A DNA stretch of 24,343 bases from UBA1189 sp045126595. GTDB taxonomy: Bacteria > Bacteroidota > Bacteroidia > Bacteroidales > Bacteroidaceae. Of this stretch, positions 1 to 6,246 are shown piece by piece. Within the stretch, counting starts at the first letter, position 1. Every line of letters begins with the position of its first letter. The stretch covers positions 1-24,343 of the forward strand of contig JBGVOS010000043.1 of assembly GCA_045126595.1 (NCBI GenBank). The letters run 5' to 3'. Below the pieces are notes generated by a model that saw nothing but the letters and a program-made list of their open reading frames with translations, ran no database searches and was not told where the DNA came from. The translations under genes were made by a program, and so were the position numbers.

Positions 1-454
1 CCTCGATGGTTTGCTCCGACTCTTCGAGCCAGCCGTTGATGGCTACGCGACCCTCATGGATGTCGGCACCGAGGATGAGGCGATCGCCCCCATACTCGCT
101 TAGCCAACGGGCAAAGAGGTCGGGCTGGCTTACCGCCACGCTGCCTATGATGAGGTGGCGGGCACCAGCATTGAAGGCATCGCGCAAAGCCTCGTCGCCC
201 TTGATACCGCCGCCCCACTCGATGTCGAGCGAGGTGCGCGTGGCAATCGCTTCGAGCACATGCAGGTTCTTGGGGCTGCTGCTCTTGGCACCGTCGAGGT
301 CTACCACATGGAGACGGCGTATGCCTATATCTTCGTAACGCATGGCCATGTCGAGCGGCGATGCGTCGTATTGCTTCTTCTGGTTATAGTCTCCCTTGGT
401 AAGGCGCACGCACTTGCCGTCGATGAGGTCTATAGCAGGGATTACGTTTATCAT
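1..454 (-). CDS. hisA: HisA, ProFAR isomerase (partial, 3' end beyond window)
   Basis: HisA catalyses the Amadori rearrangement of ProFAR to PRFAR in cytoplasmic histidine biosynthesis. The first 151 residues are visible, of about 240 in the family; the gene runs off the left edge, so it is cut by the window and not shown to be broken. Seen: the (beta-alpha)8 start MINVIPAIDL with the catalytic Asp9, the phosphate-binding EWGGGIK at 79-85, and GADIHEGRVAINGW at 129-142 carrying the second catalytic acid, Asp131. The pairing of these motifs separates it from HisF. The start is the ATG complementary to 452-454, just downstream of a strong Bacteroides-type promoter, so hisA appears to be first in its transcript. 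Neighbours beyond the edge are unknown. Confidence 0.93.
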   Translation of the reverse strand, partial: MINVIPAIDLIDGKCVRLTKGDYNQKKQYDASPLDMAMRYEDIGIRRLHVVDLDGAKSSSPKNLHVLEAIATRTSLDIEWGGGIKGDEALRDAFNAGARHLIIGSVAVSQPDLFARWLSEYGGDRLILGADIHEGRVAINGWLEESEQTIE

Positions 455-480
455 TATACTATATCTATAATAGGAAGGGG

Positions 481-512
481 CAAAATTAGTGCAAACCAAG
501 AGAAAAAGCAAA
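481..512 (-). promoter_or_regulatory. Bacteroides-type promoter for hisA
   Basis: Read on the minus strand, a -33 TTTG (complement of 509-512) is followed by exactly 20 bp and a -7 TAATTTTG (complement of 481-488), matching TTTG-N20-TAnnTTTG. The bases next to the -7 box read GGTTTGCAC, a context repeated at other promoters in the window. Transcription would start about 20 bp before the hisA ATG, giving a very short leader. Confidence 0.75.
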
Positions 513-586
513 CTTATTTGAATATTCCAAGTCTTATGTCTCGTAAAATAATCTCAGAATAACAACACATATTATAAAATTCTTAT

Positions 587-594
587 TACTTTTG
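587..594 (+). promoter_or_regulatory. -7 promoter element for rnz
   Basis: TACTTTTG matches TAnnTTTG perfectly and lies 18 bp before the rnz ATG at 613. I see no TTTG at the expected -33 position, so this is a half-consensus promoter. Its position argues against the in-frame ATG at 592, which would sit inside the promoter element. Confidence 0.5.
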
Positions 595-612
595 CATATT
601 TCAACTAATAAG

Positions 613-1527
613 ATGGAGAAGTTTGAAGTGCATATCCTCGGTTGTGGCTCGGCGCTGCCTACCACACGCCATAACGCCACGTCACAGGTCATCGACCTGC
701 GCGACAAACTCTACATGATTGACTGTGGCGAGGGTACACAAAGCCAGTACCGAAGGGCTGGGCTCAGTTTCTCACGTTTGGGACACATCTTCATCTCGCA
801 CTTGCATGGCGACCATTGCTTCGGGCTCATGGGGCTTATCTCAACACTTGGACTGCTCGGGCGCACGGCTACGCTGCACATTCACGCCTTCCCCGAACTG
901 GAGACGCTGATGCGCCCCTGGCTCACTTATTTCTGCGAAGGCATGCCGTATGAGGTGGAGTTCCATCCCTTCCCTCACGGTTGCACCGACATCATCTACG
1001 AAGACCGTTCGGTAAGCGTGCAGGCTTTTCCCCTGAGCCATCGGGTGCCCTGTTGCGGATTTGTCTTTCAGGAGAAATCTACGGCAGCACATATACGGCG
1101 CGAAATGATAGACTTTTACGAGATTCCCTTCAGCCAGATAAACCGCATCAAGAACGGAGAGGACTACGTGACACCTGACGGTAAGGTGATACCCAACAGT
1201 CGTCTTACCACACCGGCAGCACAGCCGCGCAAATATGTATACTGCAGCGATACGAAGTTCAACGTCAACAACGTACAGTACACACGCGATGCTGACCTGC
1301 TCTTCCATGAGGCAACCTTTGCCGATGACCGTGCTGCACGCGCCGAGCAGACCTGCCACAGTACAGCCCGCCAAGCGGCCGAGATGGCACGCCTCAGCCA
1401 TGCCAAGCAACTGCTCATAGGACACTACTCGGCACGCTATACCGACGAGAGCCTGTTGCTCGACGAGGCATGCGAGGTGTTCCCTCAGACACTCTTGGCT
1501 GAAGAGGGGAAATGCTATAAAATATAG
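613..1527 (+). CDS. rnz: Ribonuclease Z (tRNA 3'-processing endonuclease)
   Basis: RNase Z is a zinc-dependent metallo-beta-lactamase-fold nuclease that removes 3' trailers from pre-tRNAs in the cytoplasm. In the 304-residue product the zinc motif HLHGDH spans 63-68. Other expected elements are present: FPLSHRVPCCGF, YCSDTKF with a metal-binding Asp, HEATF, and GHYSARY near the C-terminus with a late His ligand. Length fits the short bacterial form. I chose the ATG at 613 (MEKFEVHILGCGSA) because the in-frame ATG at 592 overlaps the -7 element and the family begins with this strand. It is followed by a hairpin repeat and then the ArgE-like gene on the same strand. Confidence 0.93.
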   Translation: MEKFEVHILGCGSALPTTRHNATSQVIDLRDKLYMIDCGEGTQSQYRRAGLSFSRLGHIFISHLHGDHCFGLMGLISTLGLLGRTATLHIHAFPELETLMRPWLTYFCEGMPYEVEFHPFPHGCTDIIYEDRSVSVQAFPLSHRVPCCGFVFQEKSTAAHIRREMIDFYEIPFSQINRIKNGEDYVTPDGKVIPNSRLTTPAAQPRKYVYCSDTKFNVNNVQYTRDADLLFHEATFADDRAARAEQTCHSTARQAAEMARLSHAKQLLIGHYSARYTDESLLLDEACEVFPQTLLAEEGKCYKI

Positions 1528-1531
1528 TTGT

Positions 1532-1615
1532 GTCATTCTGAACGTAGTGAAGAATCTCGCACTGGGACTATCCTTCAAGAGACTTTGCGAGATTCTTCGC
1601 GTTTCTCAGAATGAC
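1532..1615. repeat. Dispersed inverted repeat, copy 1
   Basis: Two 30-nt arms (1532-1561 and 1586-1615) are inverted copies matching over the outer 10 nt (GTCATTCTGA) and inner 13 nt (GAAGAATCTCGCA), with a variable core and a 24-nt loop. The same arm sequence recurs at 21685-21750 and 24257-24343. It lies between two same-strand genes and could fold in RNA as a hairpin that attenuates or stabilises transcripts. No transposase is nearby. Confidence 0.85.
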
Positions 1616-1656
1616 AAACAATACTGAATGACTTTTACTTCCCAAAAGGAATAAAT

Positions 1657-2730
1657 ATGATACAGAAACTGACTACAGAATCTATTGCGCTGCTTGACAA
1701 ACTCATTGCCACGCCCTCTACATCGCGCGACGAGGCTGCCACAGCCGATATCGTGGAGGCCTTCCTTAGAGAGAGGGTCAAGGGCACTGTACAGCGCATC
1801 CACAATAATGTATACGTACGTACCCCCCATTGGGATGATGCGCATCCCACGTTGCTGATGAACTCACACCACGACACGGTGAAACCCTCGGCCTCCTATA
1901 CCCGCGACCCCTATGCCCCCACCCATGAGGAGGGGCGTATCTATGGGCTCGGAAGCAACGACGCCGGTGCCTCGGCGGTGTCGCTCATCGCAGCCTACCG
2001 CTACTATGAAGACAGGGAACTGCCCTTCAACATGCTGCTGGCCATCAGTGCCGAGGAGGAGGTGATGGGCGAACACGGCATGCGTGCGCTCTTGCCCGAA
2101 CTGGGACACATCGACATGGCACTTGTGGGCGAACCCACAGGTATGCAGGCCGCCGTGGGAGAACGTGGACTGGTGGTGATGGATTGCGTGGCACACGGCG
2201 TACGCGGACATGCCGCGCGCAACGAGGGGGTGAATGCCATTGACATCGCCATTGAAGACATAAAAAAGATAAAAGAGTACCGCTTCGACCGTCGTTCCGA
2301 GTTGTTGGGCGACATCAAGATGACCGTTACCCAAATCAATGCCGGCACACAACACAACGTCATCCCCGACGAGTGCCGCTTTGTCATCGACATACGCACC
2401 ACCGATGCCTACTCCAACGAGGAGACGGCACGCATCGTGGAGCGGCTGCTCACTTCCGATGCCAAGGAGCGCAGCACCCGCGTACATGCCTCGGCCATCT
2501 ATGAGGACCATCCGTTGGTGAAGGCGGCCGTAGCCTGTGGCCGACAGACCTTCGTATCGCCCACCACGTCAGACATGGCACTCATGCACGGAATCCCCTC
2601 GCTGAAGATGGGTGTGGGCGAGTCGTCACGCTCGCATGGCGCTGATGAATTTGTCTTGGAAAGTGAAATCGTGGAAGGCATACAAGGATATATCGGCTAC
2701 CTTGATTCGCTAAACAAGGTACTGGCATAA
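1657..2730 (+). CDS. argE: M20-family deacylase, ArgE-like (acyl-ornithine deacylase)
   Basis: This is a 357-residue M20 metallopeptidase-fold enzyme, probably hydrolysing an N-acyl ornithine to ornithine in arginine synthesis. Visible di-zinc residues: His71 and Asp73 in NSHHDTV, the bridging Asp102 in GLGSNDAG, the catalytic/metal pair Glu134-Glu135 in SAEEEVMG, Glu159 in GEPTG, and a late His in SHGADEF. The dimerisation domain sits between about 170 and 290. In Bacteroidetes such as B. fragilis the arginine pathway uses N-succinyl rather than N-acetyl intermediates, so the natural substrate may be succinylornithine; that is inference from the group. argH lies about 1.8 kb away on the other strand, which supports but does not prove the assignment. 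Other M20 substrates remain possible. Confidence 0.78.
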   Translation: MIQKLTTESIALLDKLIATPSTSRDEAATADIVEAFLRERVKGTVQRIHNNVYVRTPHWDDAHPTLLMNSHHDTVKPSASYTRDPYAPTHEEGRIYGLGSNDAGASAVSLIAAYRYYEDRELPFNMLLAISAEEEVMGEHGMRALLPELGHIDMALVGEPTGMQAAVGERGLVVMDCVAHGVRGHAARNEGVNAIDIAIEDIKKIKEYRFDRRSELLGDIKMTVTQINAGTQHNVIPDECRFVIDIRTTDAYSNEETARIVERLLTSDAKERSTRVHASAIYEDHPLVKAAVACGRQTFVSPTTSDMALMHGIPSLKMGVGESSRSHGADEFVLESEIVEGIQGYIGYLDSLNKVLA

Positions 2731-2732
2731 AA

Positions 2733-2770
2733 AAAGGATGGAGGCGGCCCGAAGGTCGCCTCCATCCTTT
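2733..2770. terminator. Bidirectional terminator between argE-like gene and DUF3127 gene
   Basis: A 17-bp hairpin: arm AAAGGATGGAGGCGGCC at 2733-2749, CGAA tetraloop, and returning arm 2754-2770 with one G-T wobble. It begins 2 bp after the argE-like stop, is flanked by A-rich and T-rich sequence, and lies between convergent genes, so it can end transcription from both sides. Confidence 0.9.
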
Positions 2771-2817
2771 GTCTTTAATTCTAAGGGAATCTCATTGCTC
2801 CCTCAACCCTGAACATA

Positions 2818-3192
2818 TCAGAAGGGCAGGTCATCAGCCTCGTTCGAAGCATTCATCTGCGGAGCGGGGCTGCTGAAGGGGTCAGCTACAGGAGGGGGCA
2901 CAGGAGCACCAGCCACGGGAGCCGTGTTGCGGTCCACCTTCCAAGCACGGATGTCGTTGTACCAACGGCCATTATACTCACGGCTGTCAATGTCGAACGA
3001 TACGGTGAGGGTCTCGCCCAACTGGATGTTGAACTGTGCTATGCGGTCAGCACCGAACACGTTGAACATCATCTTGCGAGGATACTGCTCCATCGTCTCG
3101 AGTACATACTCCTGAATCTTCCATTCGTTACCGGCCTTTGATACGCCACCGCGTTCGGGAAGCACGGCGATAATCTTTCCTGTTAATTCCAT
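2818..3192 (-). CDS. DUF3127 SSB-like protein
   Basis: This is a 124-residue protein with the look of the DUF3127 family found in Bacteroidetes. Residues 1-88 read as a compact OB-fold-like domain (MELTGKIIAVLPE, WKIQEYVLETMEQYPRK, then REYNGRWYNDIRAWKV). A Pro/Ala/Ser-rich linker runs from about 90 to 115 and ends in the acidic tip ADDLPF. That tip closely resembles the SSB C-terminal DDIPF used to recruit replication and repair partners; a DNA-binding role is inference. I chose the ATG complementary to 3190-3192 because the open frame upstream runs through the dnaN promoter and into dnaN. It is divergent from dnaN. Confidence 0.85.
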   Translation of the reverse strand: MELTGKIIAVLPERGGVSKAGNEWKIQEYVLETMEQYPRKMMFNVFGADRIAQFNIQLGETLTVSFDIDSREYNGRWYNDIRAWKVDRNTAPVAGAPVPPPVADPFSSPAPQMNASNEADDLPF

Positions 3193-3234
3193 AATGTTAT
3201 CTGTTAATCTTGTTTCGTTTTTATAAATGTGGCG

Positions 3235-3242
3235 CGAAGATA
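3235..3242 (-). promoter_or_regulatory. -7 element for the DUF3127 gene
   Basis: On the minus strand this reads TATCTTCG, one mismatch from TAnnTTTG, 42 bp before the ATG. No convincing -33 box was found in the A/T-rich run upstream. Confidence 0.4.
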
Positions 3243-3282
3243 CATTTTTATTGGATACGTTTCTAATTTTTCTTTCATTTTT

Positions 3283-3314
3283 TTTGGCAAGCCGAGCAGT
3301 TTGTGCTACTTTTG
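3283..3314 (+). promoter_or_regulatory. Bacteroides-type promoter for dnaN
   Basis: A -33 TTTG at 3283-3286 is followed by 20 bp and a perfect -7 TACTTTTG at 3307-3314. The context just before the -7 box (GTTTGTGC) resembles that of the hisA and psd promoters. The predicted leader before the dnaN ATG at 3355 is about 35 nt. Confidence 0.75.
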
Positions 3315-3354
3315 CGAAAATATATAGAATACTAACAGATAAAATATAACAGCT

Positions 3355-4479
3355 ATGAAATTTGTCGTATCCAGCGCTGCGCTTTATAGCCATTTGCAGG
3401 CTATCAGCCGCGTTATCAACTCAAAGAGCACACTGCCCATTCTCGACTGCTTCTTGTTCAATATCGAAGATAACAAACTGACAATCACCGCTTCTGACAA
3501 CGAGACAACCCTTGACACCACCCTGGAGGTTGTAGAAAGCGAGAGGAACTACCAGTTTGCCATCCCTTCGAAGACTCTGCTCGATGCTATCAAGGAGCTG
3601 CCCGAGCAGCCCATTACCTTCGACATCAATACAGAGTCCATGGAGGTATCTATCCAGTACATGAACGGTAAGTATGCCATGATGGGCCAGTCGGCGGACG
3701 AATACCCCATGGCTGCACTCATGGGCGAAAACAGCGTGAACTTCAGCATTGACGCTGAGACCCTGCTCGGCGGTATCAACCGCACCGTATTTGCTACAGC
3801 AGATGATGAGCTGCGCCCCGTGATGAACGGTATCTACTTCGACATTTTCACCGACTACGTTACCCTCGTAGCTTCAGACGGCCACAAACTCGTTCGCTAC
3901 AAACTCTACAATGTGAAAGGCGAAGAGAAGGCCGCCTTCATCCTTCCCAAGAAGCCTGCAGCATTGCTCAAGAACCTCTTGGCCAAGGAAGCTGGCGAAA
4001 TCAAGATTTCGTTCGATGACCGCAATGCCACCTTCGAGATGCCCACACACCGCATGATATGCCGTCTTATCGAAGGGCGCTACCCCAACTACAACTCGGT
4101 AATTCCGCAGAATAATCCCTTTAAGATCACCATCGACCGCACAGCCATGCTTAGCGCCCTGCGTCGTGTATCGGTGTTCTCATCACAGAGCAGCAGCCTT
4201 ATCAAACTGCGTATGAACAACAACGAGTTGCTCATCTCAGCACAAGACATGGACTTCTCCACCTCTGCCGAGGAAAAGCTCGCCTGTGCATATGAGGGCA
4301 GCCCCATGAGCATTGGCTTCAAGGCCACCTTCCTCATGGATATCCTCGCCAACATCAGTGGTCAGGATGTTGTCATCGAAGTTTCCGACCCCTCACGCGC
4401 CGGTGTACTCGTACCCGCCGAGCAGGACGAGGCCGAAGAACTGCTCATGTTGCTCATGCCCATGATGCTCAACGACTAA
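3355..4479 (+). CDS. dnaN: DNA polymerase III beta subunit (sliding clamp)
   Basis: DnaN forms the ring-shaped dimer that tethers DNA polymerase III to DNA. The 374-residue product has the normal length and three-domain layout of about 120 residues each. Recognisable segments are the N-terminal SKSTLPILDCFLF, the middle ASDGHKLVRYKL, EGRYPNYNSVIP at the start of the third domain, and the C-terminal LLMPMMLND, matching the usual VMPMRL-type end. The gene stands alone here, without dnaA, recF or gyrB, unlike the classic dnaA-dnaN arrangement. A bidirectional terminator separates it from argH. Confidence 0.97.
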   Translation: MKFVVSSAALYSHLQAISRVINSKSTLPILDCFLFNIEDNKLTITASDNETTLDTTLEVVESERNYQFAIPSKTLLDAIKELPEQPITFDINTESMEVSIQYMNGKYAMMGQSADEYPMAALMGENSVNFSIDAETLLGGINRTVFATADDELRPVMNGIYFDIFTDYVTLVASDGHKLVRYKLYNVKGEEKAAFILPKKPAALLKNLLAKEAGEIKISFDDRNATFEMPTHRMICRLIEGRYPNYNSVIPQNNPFKITIDRTAMLSALRRVSVFSSQSSSLIKLRMNNNELLISAQDMDFSTSAEEKLACAYEGSPMSIGFKATFLMDILANISGQDVVIEVSDPSRAGVLVPAEQDEAEELLMLLMPMMLND

Positions 4480-4500
4480 TCAACGTCGGACATACACAAC

Positions 4501-4533
4501 AAGAAACAGCCTTGCGTTGCAAGGCTGTTTCTT
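4501..4533. terminator. Bidirectional terminator between dnaN and argH
   Basis: A perfect 15-bp inverted repeat: AAGAAACAGCCTTGC at 4501-4515, loop GTT, complement at 4519-4533. It is flanked by T-rich sequence on the right and lies between the convergent dnaN and argH stops, 22 bp from each. Confidence 0.93.
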
Positions 4534-4555
4534 TATCTCTATATATCAAGGAATG

Positions 4556-5848
4556 TTACTCAAACTCCGCCATCACGCGCTGCAGCTTCTCGCGTATGCG
4601 GTCGTTGCAGAGGTTGCCTATGCTGCCTTCGTGCGTGTGGTGCACCTCGCGGGTAGGCTCGTAGGTGTGGTTCTGCACCTGCATGCCCACCTGGCGGTAA
4701 GCCTCGCGGAAGGGGATGCCCGAGAGGGCAAGGCGGTTGACATCCTCCACGGTGAAGAGGTAGTCATACTTGCGGTCGCTCAGGATATCGGTGTTCACGC
4801 GGATGTGCTGTAACATCATGTCGCACATCGTAAGACACGACTTTATCTCCTCGATGGCGGGGAACATCACATCCTTCAGCAACTGGAAGTCGCGTTGGTA
4901 GCCTACGGGGAGGTTCGTTGTCATCAAGGCCACCTCGCCAGCCACGCTCTGCAAGCGATTGCACTTGGCACGCATGATCTCGAACACGTCGGGGTTCTTC
5001 TTGTGCGGCATGATGCTGCTGCCTGTGGTATACTCGTCGGGGAAAGAGATGAAGCCGAAGTTCTGGTTGATGAAGAGGCACACGTCCATAGCGAAGCGGC
5101 CCAGCGTAGAGGCCACAGCACCAATGGCATAGGCAGTGGCACGCTCGGTCTTACCGCGACTCATCTGCGCAGCCACCACATTGTAGTGCATGGTGTCAAA
5201 GTTGAGCAACTCGGTTGTCATCGTGCGGTTCAAGGGGAACGATGAGCCATAGCCTGCTGCCGAGCCAAGGGGGTTCTGGTTGGCCACCTTATAGGCTGCA
5301 GCCACCATCTGAAGGTCGTCTACCAAGGTCTCGGCATAAGCTCCAAACCACAGGCCGAACGATGAGGGCATGGCAATCTGCAGGTGGGTATAGCCCGGCA
5401 TGAGCACCTCTTTATATTGTTCGCTCAACGCCTGCAAGCGGTCGAAGAGATGACACACCTCTTCGGCAATGTTCTTGATCTCGTCGCGGAAGAAGAGCTT
5501 GAGGTCTACCAGCACCTGGTCGTTACGTGAGCGACCCGAGTGTATTTTCTTGCCCACATCGCCGAGGCGCTGCGTGAGCAGCAGCTCCACTTGTGAGTGT
5601 ACATCCTCGATGCCCTCTTCGATGACAAACTTGCCATCAAGTATCTCTTGGCGTATCTGCTCCAGCCCTGCGAGCAGCACGGGAAGCTCCTCCTTCTCAA
5701 TGAGCCCGATGCTCTCAAGCATACGGATATGCGCCATCGAACCCTCCACGTCATAACGCGCCAAGCGAAGGTCGAGCTCACGGTCCTTACCCACGGTGAA
5801 GGTCTCTATCATCTTATCGGGCTCAAAGCCCTTGTCCCAAAGTTTCAT
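4556..5848 (-). CDS. argH: Argininosuccinate lyase
   Basis: ArgH splits argininosuccinate into arginine and fumarate, the last step of arginine biosynthesis, as a cytoplasmic tetramer. The 430-residue product carries the fumarase/aspartase-superfamily signature GSSIMPHKKNP at 276-286, with the mobile catalytic Ser in that loop. SGRSRNDQ lies at 104-111 and GYTHLQ at 152-157 supplies a catalytic His. Length is slightly below the usual 450-470, from compact termini, and all active-site blocks are present. I start at MKLWDKGF (ATG complementary to 5846-5848): a longer frame reaches 5986 but would pass through the promoter, and those 46 extra residues look unlike ArgH. It has its own promoter and stands as a single gene. 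Confidence 0.95.
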   Translation of the reverse strand: MKLWDKGFEPDKMIETFTVGKDRELDLRLARYDVEGSMAHIRMLESIGLIEKEELPVLLAGLEQIRQEILDGKFVIEEGIEDVHSQVELLLTQRLGDVGKKIHSGRSRNDQVLVDLKLFFRDEIKNIAEEVCHLFDRLQALSEQYKEVLMPGYTHLQIAMPSSFGLWFGAYAETLVDDLQMVAAAYKVANQNPLGSAAGYGSSFPLNRTMTTELLNFDTMHYNVVAAQMSRGKTERATAYAIGAVASTLGRFAMDVCLFINQNFGFISFPDEYTTGSSIMPHKKNPDVFEIMRAKCNRLQSVAGEVALMTTNLPVGYQRDFQLLKDVMFPAIEEIKSCLTMCDMMLQHIRVNTDILSDRKYDYLFTVEDVNRLALSGIPFREAYRQVGMQVQNHTYEPTREVHHTHEGSIGNLCNDRIREKLQRVMAEFE

Positions 5849-5873
5849 TGCTGTATCTGTTTTATTTAGTTTG

Positions 5874-5905
5874 CGAAGGTAGTGTAAAACAAGTGAAAAA
5901 GCAAA
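5874..5905 (-). promoter_or_regulatory. Bacteroides-type promoter for argH
   Basis: Read on the minus strand, -33 TTTG (complement of 5902-5905), 20 bp, then TACCTTCG (complement of 5874-5881), one mismatch from TAnnTTTG. The predicted leader before the ATG at 5848 is about 20 nt. Confidence 0.65.
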
Positions 5906-6153
5906 TATGTCTGCAATTTTGACGATGGTTCTATTTGAATCTAATTCAGTTTGCCTATGTCCAAACTGAAGTTTCTCCCTGTCCAAACTCTAATTTGGAA
6001 CCCTTCAAATTGGCGTTTGGAACTGAAGAAAATAAACTATCATAGGTTTGATGAAATGTTATCATCGAAACGACAAAAGTCCGCATTCATCGAGATTTAG
6101 CATTTGAGACAAAACAACTCCTTACTCATATTATTGCAAAAGGGTAGAAAGTA
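5906..6153. other. AT-rich intergenic region upstream of argH with TTTGGA/TCCAAA half-sites
   Basis: No gene is visible. Between 5945 and 6022 there is a cluster of related half-sites. A perfect 9-bp inverted repeat TTCAGTTTG/CAAACTGAA lies at 5945-5953 and 5962-5970. A TCCAAA-N6-TTTGGA repeat lies at 5982-5999. CCAAACT recurs at 5961 and 5983, and TTTGGAA at 5994 and 6016; both pairs are spaced 22 bp. It lies behind the argH promoter and could be an operator region, but no regulator can be named. Confidence 0.45.
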
Positions 6154-6179
6154 AAAGGGCAGCCCTGAAGCTGCCCTTT
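6154..6179 (-). terminator. Terminator for the M56/TonB gene
   Basis: A 10-bp hairpin, AAAGGGCAGC (6154-6163), loop CCTGAA, GCTGCCCTTT (6170-6179), lies 67 bp past the stop of the minus-strand M56 gene. On that strand a T-rich run follows it. Confidence 0.85.
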
Positions 6180-6246
6180 GTGTGCGTGTGTTGATTGGTA
6201 TTGTATAGTCTCTACTTCCTATAAACCATTTCAGAGACGGAGGTCA

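Noticed and set aside
155..562. Plus-strand frames at 6-338 and 155-562
   Set aside because: Both are opposite hisA, whose catalytic motifs are clear on the minus strand; the second also crosses the hisA promoter.
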